Below are positions 34,286 to 47,012 of a stretch of DNA of 60,000 bases, one piece after another. The stretch is taken from contig NC_064040.1 in the NCBI RefSeq assembly GCF_932526225.1, positions 13,742,856 to 13,802,855 of the forward strand, written 5' to 3'. Both the position numbers and the translations under genes were made by a program. Below the pieces are notes generated by a model. It was not told the origin of the DNA. It was given only the letters and a program-made list of their open reading frames with translations, and searched no databases. Source of the DNA: Nematostella vectensis (Eukaryota; Cnidaria; Anthozoa; Actiniaria; Edwardsiidae). How positions within the stretch are numbered: the stretch's first letter is position 1; each line of letters begins with the position of its first letter.

Positions 34286-37200
34286 TCGGAAGAAGTTTGC
34301 GTTGTCCGCGCTGTCAGTCTGGTGAAGTCTGTACAGTGCGCACAGTCGGTCTGGTGGTGTCTGTACAGTGCGCGCTGTCTGTCTGGTGGTGTCTGTACAG
34401 TGCGCACTGTGTGTATGGTGGAGTCTGTACAGTGCGCACAGTCAGTCTGGTGGTGTCTGTACAGTGCGCACTGTGTGTATGGTGGAGTCTGTACAGTGCG
34501 CACAGTCTGTCTGGTGGTGTCTGTACAATGCGCACAGTCTGTCTGGTGGTGTCTGTACAGTGCGCACAGTCTGTCTGGTGGTGACTGTACAGTGCGCACA
34601 GTCTGTCTGGTGGTGTCTGTACAATGCGCACAGTCTGTCTGGTGAAATCTGTACAATGCGCACAGTCTGTCTGGTGAAATCTGTACAATGCGCACAGTCT
34701 GTCTGGTGGTGTCTGTACAGTGCGCACAGTCTGCCTGGTGGTGTCTGTACAGTGCGCACAGTCTGTCGGGTGGTGTCTGTACAGTGCGCACAGTCTGTCG
34801 GGTGACATCTGTACAGTGCGCAGAGTCTGTCTGGTGGTGTCTGTACAGTGCGCACAGTCTGTCGGGTGACATCTGTACAGTGCGCACAGTCTGTCTGGTG
34901 GTGTCTGTACAGTGCGCACAGTCTGTCGGGTGACATCTGTACAGTGCGCACAGTCTGTCTGGTGGTGTCTGTACAGTGCGCACAGTCTGTCTGGTGAAAT
35001 CTGTACAGTGCGCACAGTCTGTCTGGTGAAATCTGTACAATGCGCACAGTCTGTCTGGTGAAATCTGTACAGTGCGCACAGTCTGTCTGGTGAAATCTGT
35101 ACAGTGCGCACAGTCTGTCTGCTGGTGTCTGTACAGAGCGCACAGTCTGTCTGGTGGTGTCTGTACAGTGCGCAAAGTCTGTCTGGTGGTGTCTGTACAG
35201 TGCGCACAGTCTGTCTGGTGAAATCTGTACAGTGCGCACAGTCTGTCTGGTGAAGTCTGTACAGTGCGCACAGTCTGTCTGGTGGTGTCTGTACAGAGCG
35301 CACAGTCTGTCTGGTGAAGTCTGTACAATGCGCACAGTCTGTCTGGTGAAATCTGTACAATGCGCACAGTCTGTCTGGTGGTGTCTGTACAGTGCGCACA
35401 GTCTGTCTGGTGAAATCTGTACAGTGCGCACAGTCTGTCTGGTGGTGTCTGTACAGAGCGCACAGTCTGTCTGGTGAAGTCTGTACAGTGCGCAAAGTCT
35501 GTCTGGTGAAGTCTGTACAATGCGCACAGTCTGTCTGGTGAAGTCTGTACAATGCGCACAGTCTGTCTGGTGAAATCTGTACAGTGCGCACAGTCTGTCT
35601 GGTGGTGTCTGTACAGAGCGCACAGTCTGTCTGGTGAAGTCTGTACAGTGCGCAAAGTCTGTCTGGTGAAGTCTGTACAATGCGCACAGTCTGTCTGGTG
35701 AAGTCTGTACAATGCGCACAGTCTGTCTGGTGAAATCTGTACAATGCGCACAGTCTGTCTGGTGAAATCTGTACAGTGCGCACAGTCTGTCTGGTGAAAT
35801 CTGTACAGTGCGCACAGTCTGTCTGGTGGTGTCTGTACAGAGCGCACAGTCTGTCTGGTGAAATCTGTACAGTGCGCACAGTCTGTCTGGTGAAGTCTGT
35901 ACAGTGCGCACAGTCTGTCTGGTGGTGTCTGTACAGAGCGCACAGTCTGTCTGGTGAAGTCTGTACAATGCGCACAGTCTGTCTGGTGAAATCTGTACAA
36001 TGCGCACAGTCTGTCTGGTGAAATCTGTACAGTGCGCACAGTCTGTCTGGTGAAATCTGTACAGTGCGCACAGTCTGTCTGGTGGTGTCTGTACAGAGCG
36101 CACAGTCTGTCTGGTGGTGTCTGTACAGAGCGCACAGTCTGTCTGGTGAAGTCTGTACAATGCGCACAGTCTGTCTGGTGAAATCTGTACAGTGCGCACA
36201 GTCTGTCTGGTGAAATCTGTACAGTGCGCACAGTCTGTCTGGTGGTGTCTGTACAGTGCGCACAGTCTGTCTGGTGGTGTCTGTACAGAGCGCACAGTCT
36301 GTCTGGTGAAGTCTGTACAATGCGCACAGTCTGTCTGGTGAAATCTGTACAATGCGCACAGTCTGTCTGGTGAAATCTGTACAGTGCGCACAGTCTGTCT
36401 GGTGAAGTCTGTACAGTGCGCAAAGTCTGTCTGGTGGTGTCTGTACAGTGCGCAAAGTCTGTCTGGTGGTGTCTGTACAGTGCGCACAGTCTGTCTGGTG
36501 GTGTCTGTACAGTGCGCACAGTCTGTCTGGTGGTGTCTGTACAATGCGCACAGTCTGTCTGGTGAAATCTGTACAGTGCGCACAGTCTGTCTGGTGAAAT
36601 CTGTACAGTGCGCACAGTCTGTCTGGTGGTGTCTGTACAGAGCGCACAGTCTGTCTGGTGGTGTCTGTACAGAGCGCACAGTCTGTCTGGTGAAGTCTGT
36701 ACAATGCGCACAGTCTGTCTGGTGAAATCTGTACAGTGCGCACAGTCTGTCTGGTGAAATCTGTACAGTGCGCACAGTCTGTCTGGTGGTGTCTGTACAG
36801 AGCGCACAGTCTGTCTGGTGGTGTCTGTACAGAGCGCACAGTCTGTCTGGTGAAGTCTGTACAATGCGCACAGTCTGTCTGGTGAAATCTGTACAATGCG
36901 CACAGTCTGTCTGGTGAAATCTGTACAGTGCGCACAGTCTGTCTGGTGAAATCTGTACAGTGCGCAAAGTCTGTCTGGTGGTGTCTGTACAGTGCGCAAA
37001 GTCTGTCTGGTGGTGTCTGTACAGTGCGCACAGTCTGTCTGGTGGTGTCTGTACAGTGCGCACAGTCTGTCTGGTGGTGTCTGTACAATGCGCACAGTCT
37101 GTCTGGTGAAATCTGTACAATGCGCACAGTCTGTCTGGTGAAATCTGTACAGTGCGCACAGTCTGTCTGGTGAAGTCTGTACAGTGCGCAAAGTCTGTCT

Positions 37201-39990
37201 GGTGGTGTCTGTACAGTGCGCAAAGTCTGTCTGGTGGTGTCTGTACAGTGCGCACAGTCTGTCTGGTGGTGTCTGTACAGTGTGCACAGTCTGTCTGGTG
37301 GTGACTGTACAGTGCGCACAGTCTGTCTGTGGTGTCTGTACAGTGCGCACAGTCTGTCTGGTGGTGTCTGTACAGTGCGCACAGTCTGTCTGGTGGTGTC
37401 TGTACAATGCGCACAGTCTGTCTGGTGAAATCTGTACAATGCGCACAGTCTGTCTGGTGAAATCTGTACAGTGCGCACAGTCTGTCTGGTGAAGTCTGTA
37501 CAGTGCGCAAAGTCTGTCTGGTGGTGTCTGTACAGTGCGCAAAGTCTGTCTGGTGGTGTCTGTACAGTGCGCACAGTCTGTCTGGTGGTGTCTGTACAGT
37601 GTGCACAGTCTGTCTGGTGGTGACTGTACAGTGCGCACAGTCTGTCTGTGGTGACAGTACAGTGCGCACAGTCTGTCTGGTGGTGTCTGTACAGTGCGCA
37701 CAGTCTGTCTGGTGAAATCTGTACAGTGCGCACAGTCTGTCTGGTGGTGTCTGTACAATGCGCACAGTCTGTCTGGTGGTGTCTGTACAGTGCGCACAGT
37801 CTGTCGGGTGAAGTCTGTACAGTGCGCACAGTCTGTCTGGTGAAGTCTGTACAGTGCGCACAGTTTGTCTGGTGGTGTCTGTACAGTGCGCACAGTCTGT
37901 CTGGTGGTGTCTGTACAGTGCGCACAGTCTGTCTGGTGGTGTCTGTACAGTGCGCACAGTCTGTCTGGTGAAATCTGTACAGTGCGCACAGTCTGTCTGG
38001 TGGTGTCTGTACAGTGCGCACAGTCTGTCTGGTGAAATCTGTACAGTGCGCACAGTCTGTCTGGTGGTGTTTGTACAGTGCGCAGTCTGTCTGGTGAAAT
38101 CTGTACAGTGCGCACAGTGTGTCTGGTGAAATCTGTACAGTGCGCACAGTCTGTCTGGTGGTGTCTGTACAATGCGCAAAGTCTGTCTGGTGAAGTCTGT
38201 ACAGTGCGCACAGTCTGTCTGGTGGTGTCTGTACAGTGCGCACAGTCTGTCGTGTGACATCTGTACAGTGCGCACAGTCTGTCTGGTGAAGTCTGTACAG
38301 TGCGCACAGTCTGTCTGGTGAAGTCTGTACAGTGCGCACAGTCTGTCTGGTGGTGTCTGTACAGTGCGCACAGTCTGTCTGGTGAAGTCTGTACAATGCG
38401 CACAGTCTGTCTGGTGGTGTCTGTACAGTGCGCACAGTCTGTCTGGTGGTGTCTGTACAGTGCGCACAGTCTGTCTGGTGGTGTCTGTACAGTGCGCACA
38501 GTCTGTCTGGTGGTGTCTGTACAGTGCGCACAGTCTGTCTGGTGAAATCTGTACAGTGCGCACAGTCTGTCTGGTGGTGTCTGTACAGTGCGCACAGTCT
38601 GTCTGGTGAAATCTGTACAGTGCGCACAGTCTGTCTGGTGGTGTTTGTACAGTGCGCAGTCTGTCTGGTGAAATCTGTACAGTGCGCACAGTGTGTCTGG
38701 TGAAATCTGTACAGTGCGCACAGTCTGTCTAGTGGTGTCTGTACAGTGCGCAAAGTCTGTCTGGTGAAGTCTGTACAGTGCGCACAGTCTGTCTGGTGGT
38801 GTCTGTACAGTGCGCACAGTCTGTCGTGTGACATCTGTACAGTGCGCACAGTCTGTCTGGTGAAGTCTGTACAGTGCGCACAGTCTGTCTGGTGAAGTCT
38901 GTACAGTGCGCACAGTCTGTCTGGTGGTGTCTGTACAGTGCACACAGTCTGTCTGGTGAAGTCTGTACAATGCGCACAGTCTGTCTGGTGGTGTCTGTAC
39001 AGTGCGCACAGTCTGTCTGGTGGTGTCTGTACAGTGCGCACAGTCTGTCTGGTGGTGTCTGTACAGTGTACACAGTCTGTCTGGTGGTGTCTGTACAGTG
39101 CGCACTGTGTGTATGGTGGTGTCTGTACAGTGCGCACAGTCTGTCTGGTGGTGTCTGTACAGTGCGCACAGTCTGTCTGGTGGTGTCTGTACAGTGCGCA
39201 CAGTCTGTCTGGTGGTGTCTGTACAGTGCGCACAGTCTGTCTGGTGAAATCTGTACAGTGCGCACAGTCTGTCTGGTGGTGTCTGTACAGTGCGCACAGT
39301 CTGTCGTGTGACATCTGTACAGTGCGCACAGTCTGTCTGGTGAAGTCTGTACAGTGCTCACAGTCTGTCTGGTGAAGTCTGTACAGTGCGCACAGTCTGT
39401 CTGGTGAAATCTGTACAGTGCGCACAGTCTGTCTGGTGGTGTCTGTACAGTGCGCACAGTCTGTCTGGTGGTGTCTGTACAGTGCGCACAGTCTGTCTGG
39501 TGGTGTTTGTACAGTGCGCACAGTCTGTCTGGTGAAATCTGTACAGTGCGCACAGTCTGTCTGGTGGTGACTGTACAGTGCGCACAGTCTGTCGGGTGGT
39601 GTCTGTACAGTGCGCACAGTCTGTCTGGTGAGGTCTGTACAGTGCGCACAGTCTGTCTGGTGGTGTCTGTACAGTGCGCACAGTCTGTCTGGTGAAGTCT
39701 GTACAGTGCGCACAGTCTGTCTGGTGAAGTCTGTACAGTGCGCACAGTCTGTCTGGTGGTGTCTGTACAGTGCGCACAGTCTGTCTGGTGGTGTCTGTAC
39801 AGTGCGCACAGTCTGTCGGGTGAAGTCTGTACAGTGCGCACAGTCTGTCGTGTGACATCTGTACATTCTGGTGAAATCTGTACAATGCGCACAGTCTGTC
39901 TGGTTAAATCTGTACAGAGCGCACAGTCTTTCTCATAAAGTCTTGCAGTGCGCGCTGTCTGTCTGGTGAAGTTTGTGCAGTGCGCACAAT
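34286..39990. repeat. 5.7-kb satellite of a 32-bp unit, about 178 copies
   Basis: The unit contains GTACAGTGCGCACAGTCTGT followed by CTGGTG and a variable hexamer (GTGTCT, AAATCT, AAGTCT or ACATCT). Other variable sites give AGTGCGC, AATGCGC or AGAGCGC, and CACAG or CAAAG. The period is 32 with rare 30- or 31-bp units. The unit lacks stop codons on the minus strand in every frame, so all three minus frames stay open for thousands of bases with a 32-residue period. I regard these frames as non-coding. TGTACA and TGCGCA palindromes sit inside each unit. Confidence 0.98.
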
Positions 39991-40074
39991 CTGTGTGGTG
40001 AAGTCTGTACAGTGTATACTATCTTGCTTTGCGGGATTCTAAATTTTGCTCTTTTTTGCATGGTGAGCACCATT

Positions 40075-40275
40075 GTTAGTTAGAATATGTATAGCGCTTT
40101 AGAATATGTATCCAAAAATTTAGCGCTTGACAAATAAATGTTTTATTATTATTAGTTAGTTAGTCAGTCAGTCGGCCAGTCGACTGGATAATTGGTTGTT
40201 TAATTGGTTAGTTAGTTGGTTAATTGGTTGGTTCGTTAGTCAGTTAATTGGTTGGTTGGTTGGTACCGTATTTAT
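40075..40275. repeat. SINE/MITE-tail-like sequence and TTGG/TTAG simple repeat
   Basis: Two ATAGCGCTT/TTAGCGCTT motifs precede an AATAAATG and a TTATTATTATTAG tail (about 40090-40157). A TTAG/TTGG/CAGT simple-sequence stretch follows to about 40270. The first part looks like the 3' tail of a short interspersed element. Confidence 0.5.
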
Positions 40276-40464
40276 ATGTTTACCTATAAAGTCTCTAGTG
40301 CAGCAGCACTAAATAGTAAGGGATTTGCTTTCCCTAACATTCAATGGAAGAGCGTTCCATGCTTTGGCCCCACCAAAGTCGAAAGTTCGTTGTCCGAGAG
40401 TGCGATGGACACGAGGTAAAATCATACCTCCGCGTTTACTAGAAGGTAAGGTTTACGGTAAGGG

Positions 40465-40535
40465 ATGTGTCTGTCTGGTGAAATCTGTGCAGTGTGTTCT
40501 ATCTTTCTGGTAAAGTCTGTATAGTGAGCTCTGTT
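40465..40535. repeat. Detached degenerate remnant of the 32-bp satellite
   Basis: GTCTGTCTGGTGAAATCTGT followed by a second diverged unit lies 470 bp beyond the main array. The sequence between them is unrelated, so something was inserted into the array edge or the edge decayed. Confidence 0.75.
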
Positions 40536-41394
40536 CTGTGCTTGCCATGTATATATGAAATCTACCAAGTCTTTGGTTTTGTAAAGGTGGTAAAAACATA
40601 AAAACTATAGAGCCTCAATTTTTTCATTTGCGCTTTAAGATATCAATAAATATTATTGCTATAACAAATAAGTTGATATGTAAAAAAAACATCTAATACA
40701 CCTGCATCTCTATCTAGAATACTTGCTTTGCACCATCCATTTTCGATAAAATCCATCATTTACAATTCTACCTTGTTTACCAAGTCAACAGTATATATCT
40801 GACAATATGATTATTCTCTGAACACACTTCTTCCCAAAAAAGCACGACTTATAGATATTGTAAGACCACATTACAAACAAAAAAGATTACCTACTTCATA
40901 TATTTTGTGACCACTACATACTATACATTATCCTTAATTCATGTAAGGATTTGCTGCTGCTGTGTCTGGGGGGGGGAGATATTGTGTGCATTTGAGAGAG
41001 GGAGTGCTCTCTATAGTCAACTGGTGCTTAGTAAACGTAAACGGGTAAATACAATCGTGGCCCAGGGCACGATACAGAAACATTAAGTAAATATTGTGAG
41101 ACAAAACTACGCCCCTGCAGGTCAATTCCTTATCTTTGAAAATCTTGGGGCCACGTGCCCTCAGTGCCCCATCCCCTGCTAAGGCCCTATGGTCACTTCA
41201 TTCTATTTCGTCAAGCGTGCCTGGTCATTTGACCTGATGCCTACTTTAGATATGGAAATGATTTCTTCTTCTAACGAGGAACATGGAATAAAGTGCAACA
41301 GGATAGACACATCAGTGAGTAAGGCCCTTACGGTACATTATACTAATTCTAAAAGCCCAAATTGTCATGTTCGTGAACCAGAAGAATAAATACA

Positions 41395-41472
41395 ACCAAA
41401 AACTGGTATTTGGTTCAAATTTTTGTGTTATTAAAGACGAAAATTTGGCAGAGTCGAATACCAGTTTTTGGT
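41395..41472. repeat. 16-bp perfect inverted repeat
   Basis: ACCAAAAACTGGTATT at 41395-41410 and its exact complement at 41457-41472 flank 46 bp. It is probably a small fold-back element. Confidence 0.9.
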
Positions 41473-41528
41473 GTATTATACTAAATCTATATACACAACA
41501 CAGCACGACCCACTGGCTAAGGTTTGGA

Positions 41529-41612
41529 CCATTAGAAAAGTGAAGGGGGAGGGGGATGGGGATGTGAATGGTTTTTTTTGTTCTTTAGGCCCCCCCTTCA
41601 CTTTTCTAATGG
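41529..41612. repeat. 21-bp perfect inverted repeat (fold-back element)
   Basis: Arms lie at 41529-41549 and 41592-41612 (inner ends G-rich, outer ends CCATTAGAAAAG). They are fully complementary over 21 bp around a 42-bp loop. Confidence 0.95.
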
Positions 41613-41935
41613 CACATCCCTAAAGGAGTGGGGGCGAAACTATATTGCCATGCAAGAGGAGTCCGTTCCTACTATAGCTACATGGAATATCCATACTGCT
41701 TTCTGAAGAAAACCTATGATCAGTGGAAGTAGCCACGAGGGGGTCGAGCCACGAGGAAGTCTTGTTTTGTATCAGCACTTCGGCAAAGCCCCAAAACAGT
41801 AAGGTATCTTTAAAATAAAACAAAGCCACTGTTGTCTTATTAACCAGGTTTTCACGCGTTTCGAGGTACTGCATCGGGAGAGCGCACCTCATCAGTGTCC
41901 TTGTTATCGAGTATTTACAAAGTTAATGTCTCGAT

Positions 41936-44900
41936 CTACTGCTGATTAGCCATGTATCGAGGGGGGCCTTCGGGCTGCTTGTCCATTTCTCTAACCATCT
42001 GGACGAATTCTACGGAGAAATAGCGAAGATTACATAACAACATTTTCTTGAGGTAATTCTATAGCATATGCAATGTCTGTAATGAAGTTCAATGTCGCTT
42101 CTTTGGCTATCAATGTAAAACTGTCACACCTTCAGGAAGTACATCACAACTTCCCACTTATTGCTGTATCATAGTATACACCTTAGATGCACGTCATAAA
42201 TTTCACACCTTCAGCCATTTTGTCATGAACGTCACGCCTTAACTATTAATTCGTTACAAACGTCACACATTCTGACCACATCCCAGTTTATGCTTTTATA
42301 TCTACTCAGATACTTCTAGAGATCTCACCACGACAATTTACAAATATAGCAAAAATCAAGTGTGACAAACCTTGAAAATTGATAACTCCGTCACCGTCAA
42401 GATCCGCCTCGCGCATCATCTCCTTAATCTCGTCGTCTGACAGCTTCTCGCCCAAGCTCGCCATAACACTTCGCAACTCCCACTCACTATAACAAAACCA
42501 TGGATAGATAAATTATCAAAATAGCATGCGTTTTTGTTAATCCATCCATCGGTGGTGTCACACTCCTTTTTACTTATTAGTTACCCATTCACTTATTGAT
42601 CTAATTCATCATCCATTTCTCTCTCCCGCTTTTTTCTCCTCCTTTAATTTATATCACGTCTCCCTTCCACGCTAGTTTTCTTCTAAAGTCTTTTCCCATC
42701 CATTTCTTTTTTCGTATTTTTTCACATTTACTTTTCGTTTCCGGTTCATGGCGGGTAAATTTACTCATGTTTGGAGAGAATTGATACTTTGAGCCAGGGT
42801 CGTAGTATGTCTTTTGCTCGCTAATATTTCAAGGCCTGTTACAGCAATGCTAAACTCTGCCCAAACCTCGCCAAGCACCATTGATTGCACAACCTCGCTC
42901 AAGTCCCGCAAAAGGTGTTTGTGAACTGCCTCGATACGTGTGCAAAAACACAATGCTGTGTGGAACCGCTTTTTCTGCTGGCGATGTTTAGGGGCTCTTA
43001 AGCGCTCCAAAAACTGGCGACACAACGACAAGCAGGGGTGGCGGAAGGGGAGGGGAGGGGCAGGGGCGCTTGCCATCCCCCCCCCCCCCTACGCACACAC
43101 TTTCCAGAGCAGATGTTTGCCATTGTTAACATGAATTTTTTTAACATGAATTTTTTGAACCCGCGGCTTTCTCATGTACCTAATTTTGTACCAAGCGTTA
43201 CATAATATACATTTTTAAACAGTTTGTATTTATGTTTAGCAGTACCCTATGTGAACGCCGACGATTGCTTCTGAAACTGACATAACGACGAAGGAGGAAA
43301 CACATGTTTTGTCTCTTATTTCGTTACGTTCATGCCCATGTTATGTTGTTATGTCGAGGACGTACCCACTTAAAACAGCGTGCGCCTATGTCGTTTTGTC
43401 TATATATCGCCAGCGTACACTTCGCTTATAAGAACCAGTGTCTTTGTTATAAGTGCCTGTGTGCTGTTATATGCTATAGCTGCACCTTATAGACCCGTCC
43501 CCATTCCTGTCAAATACTCGGAAAGCCTCTCTCATCTCAGCCTCGGCATCTCGGTGCTGCATCTGCTTCTTCATCATTGCGAGAAACTCCTCGAAGTCCA
43601 CTTCGCCATTACCTACAGAATGAACAAAGTTACTTGAACAAGGCGTGTTCCCAGGATTGGCCGAGGGGGGTTGGGGTGGGGGGTGGGGTGGGGGTGCGCA
43701 GTGATAGGTATCATATGGAGAAATCATAGTATTTGAAATGGAGAAATCATAGTATTTGAAGATTCCCTTATAAGAAATGATCCCCCTGCGCAGCCCGCTG
43801 TGTACGCATGAGCTGTTCACATAAGAAAATGGATTTTGTAATCACGACCGTCTCTAAACTACGAATTCACCTATCATATCTTTTTATTTACGCGTCGATA
43901 TGAACTGACACACATCCTTACTTCATAATAGATTCAGATATATTTAAAATTAGATTGAACTCGGGAGAATTTCTGTGTCGTAACACGCTTTGCTTCATGA
44001 GTTCACATAAATAAGAAGATAGATGTGATTGGGATTTTCAGTATGTTATGATTCCTCAAGAGACTGAGATTTTGTCATTTATTCCAGAACGTTATCAGTA
44101 CAAATTACAGATGTCAATTTTTTAAATTAAATTACTCAACATAGGACTACTCGTGTCAAATAATATATGTACTGAATGCAATGATCTTATCATAAATTAT
44201 CATGCTTTCTCATCATTAAAAATATCTCATACTCTGAACTTCCATTTGCTTTTCACCGATCGCACTGAAATCATTTTGGATTAGGTTTTTGTTGTCCATG
44301 ATGCACCGTGGGCTTCGATATGGATTCATGAGTGCAGCCTTATTTGAAATAGATGTATCGCACATACTGTATGCCAAACTGTCAGAGCGGTGAACGGCAA
44401 GTCGGGTTATATGATCTTTTGTATTGTGTCAAATGAAATGCAATGTTACTACATACAGCCGCATATGTGTTTAGCACTAGTTATCTAGGAGTTATTACGA
44501 TATCTATAATTTAATGGAAAAATCTGAGCAAGAGAGAAAATCCCTTACACTGATGTAGACGGGAAAATGTATTTATTTTTTTTACCTTTCAACCTCAGAC
44601 CTTGCATTCCCTAGCCTTTTAATGTTTTGTATAGAGACAATAACACATAGGTGTAATTTGTTTTGGCAAACTAACGTGAAGAACTTTAAATTACAAGCGT
44701 TCTGGTTTCGCAAATAAAAATAAATAGAAGATTAAAGTCAATGCTATTAGTAAAGCAAAACTTTCCCAAACATATTTTTTTTCAAGTGACAGATAAAAGA
44801 AGAGTGTTTTGTTATACTTCTTATTTAGCGTCTAATCAGGCTTGGTATCATACGCTTCATGACCGCGTAGGAGTTCACTGTTTCTCGCGTAGATGATTAA

Positions 44901-46899
44901 ACCTTTTTTAGCAATATAATTCCCTTCTTAGATGCCGACAGTTTTCTTTATGACAATAGACCGAGTCTAGTGTTTGGACCTAAGTGTCGCCTACATTAAA
45001 GTCAAACACAAAATTTATAAACAACTCTTGACATTTTCAGACGAAGTTAATTTTGTGCGTGATTATTTCGTTGCCATAAGGAACGCGATGTTTTCTTATT
45101 AAAATCCACAAGGTATTCACACTGTGAATAAGGTTTATATTACTGATTTCGCTAAGCTTAATCGTTAACGTAATTGGGTTCACGAAGCTGTAAATATTGC
45201 CTCAAAGCACGAAGTCCAAATCATTAAAAATATTGCTATTTCGCGCGCAGTATGCATTTTGCCTAATTTCTAGTAATCAGTCTGTAGCTATGGCTGGTAT
45301 TATTCAGATTGTAGCGCGCTTACTGTCATTGGTTGTACTTTTACCCTAGAGATGTCTGTCTAAGGGTAGCCCCACTATATGCCTCTTGCCTGGGATAACA
45401 TGGGATAACAATTGAAATAAAAGAACTCAATATACACACCTTTCTTGATTCTTTACTGAGTCATCTACTTGAGGAACAAATGCAAATGCAAATTAACTAA
45501 TTCACTACTTTTTTTTACTCCAGAATTTTCCTAAGTTCTTACTGATTTCTATTTGTTATGTTCTCTCGACATAACACATTTCAGGAGGTACTATTTGCTA
45601 TTCAAGCTTCCAGACTTAAGTCTCAATGTACTCTAACGCATCTCTATATTAAACAATCTCTTGTGAAATACAGAGTGGGTTTCATTTCATTATTATTATT
45701 AAAATAGCAATTTGCTTTGGCCCTCTTAACATGTGTGCAGTTCCTCGCGCTTGTAAGTGCATTTCCAAACTAATCGGTCTGGATAATATAATAAATTCGC
45801 AATAAAAACGAACAGAAGATCATGACAACTATATTATGAAGATTATATTTGGAAATACTTTTTTCAGCTATTGTAATTTTTCTGTCAGAAAAAACAAGTT
45901 GTAAATTAGAAAGATGCATTTCACGAGGAATAAATGCGATAGTTACGTACAGAACAGATGTACAAAATCTGAGATCAATTAATAAAAAGCGCCAATAATT
46001 CCGCAAATTGGGGTTGCAAATAACGATGCACATCCATAACCCAGTTATCGGTTATACTGTTACTGCCTGAAGCTACGTAATCCAGAGGAATTCCCGCGTT
46101 TTCCAAGATAAACACACGGGATTTTCTCTAACCATTGAATTGCAAATTGACATCGCCTCTAACATTGTCATCTGTTGCGCTCGGCGTTTTCGTCTCGCAT
46201 TTGAAGTTTTATTGATTGTATCAAAAACGAAAGCGTGCAATGTTAATTCACCGGCTCTGCTTTGCAGTAATGTGTATATAGAGGTTAACCAATGGTCGAT
46301 AGATTAGAAAGCGTCTACGAATAATACTTTCATGTAATCTCATTTTCATGTTATGTGTCCTCTTTGTGCTGTTACGCTAGCAACGTCGAGTGACTCACCG
46401 TCCGCGTCAACTTCTTGGATCATTTGCTGTAATTCCTCGTCTGAAGGGTTCTGACCGAGCGACTTCATAACGACTTCGAGCTCTTCGTTCGATATAGTCC
46501 CACTTCCATCTTTATCGAACAGAGAGAAAGCCTCCTGAAGCTCTAAAACACAATTAATATTATGAGAGGAGTATTTTTACATAGATTGTTAAACTACAAA
46601 GAACAAAAACACATGCGCGGAAGAATCGAGGAAAATATGGAATGGGAAAGATTTGAAATTAAAAATCTTACCATTTCTTTGTTCGGCTGTCAGCTCAAAA
46701 TCGGTCTGAAAGCATCAAATCTGACGTTTAGCAAAGTTTTTTCAGTGACTAAAGCTAGCATTTATGCATAATATTGAGAGGCCTAAAGTCTGTTTGCACG
46801 CATATGGAAAGCTATATACAAGTCTCGACACTCGTGTAAAGTGTAGCTTTTCTACTAGCACACTCAAGAAAATTAACCTACGACTGGCGAACTCACCAT
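41936..46899 (-). CDS. Calmodulin-like EF-hand protein A, six coding exons
   Basis: Exons on the minus strand: 46897-46899 (ATG only), 46672-46705, 46399-46542, 43486-43612, 42371-42486 and 41936-42009. All junctions have GT-AG ends. The phases (0,1,1,2,1) add up to 498 nt, that is 165 residues plus TAG. The four EF-hand loops lie at 22-33, 58-69, 95-106 and 131-142 (for example [12 protein letters not shown] and [12 protein letters not shown]). Each has Asp at position 1 and Glu at 12, so all should bind calcium. Loop spacing is exactly that of calmodulin, shifted by two residues. The protein ends in a 23-residue tail after the last loop, with a Pro-rich KQPEGPPRY segment that calmodulin lacks. 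A start exon holding only the Met codon is the classic calmodulin gene structure. It is likely a cytosolic calcium sensor and a diverged paralogue rather than calmodulin itself. The nearest neighbour is gene B, same strand. Confidence 0.92.
43613..46398 (-). other. Intron 3 of calmodulin-like gene A
   Basis: 2.8 kb between the EF1 and EF2 exons. It holds a G-rich run at about 43665-43695 and a local direct repeat of GGAGAAATCATAGTATTTGA (about 43719 and 43740). No other gene is recognised. Confidence 0.8.
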
Positions 46900-47004
46900 T
46901 TCGGCACTTTCCGAGGTTTAACGTTAATCGTTCATACTAGCTGCAGAAGAGTTCCTGCTTTCACCGAGATGTAGAGCGCATTAGTTTCGGTGTTTTGGTG
47001 GTGT

Positions 47005-47012
47005 TGACGTCA
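47005..47012 (-). promoter_or_regulatory. Consensus CRE (TGACGTCA) upstream of gene A
   Basis: A perfect palindromic cAMP response element lies 106 bp upstream of the gene A start codon, where a promoter is expected. CREB/ATF proteins bind this site. Use is inferred; one 8-bp match can occur by chance. Confidence 0.45.

Noticed and set aside
34279-39892. Open frames of up to 1,850 codons on the minus strand (and many shorter ones on plus)
   Set aside because: They are produced by a 32-bp unit without stop codons. All three minus frames are equally open and encode the same repeat out of phase, so there is no sign of selection on one frame.
34286-39990. Possible CRISPR array because of a 32-bp periodic repeat
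   Set aside because: There are no unique spacers, the repeat units are contiguous, and the genome is clearly eukaryotic.
40325-40513. 62-codon open frame beginning in the unique sequence between satellite parts
   Set aside because: It runs into the degenerate satellite remnant and shows no conserved motif that I can name.
41850-41905. Hammerhead-like CTGATGAG ... CGAAACG on the minus strand, 3' of gene A
   Set aside because: The core words are present and such sequence is typical of Penelope-like element ends. However, stem II does not pair next to the CTGATGA core, and stem III with a valid cleavage site could not be found.
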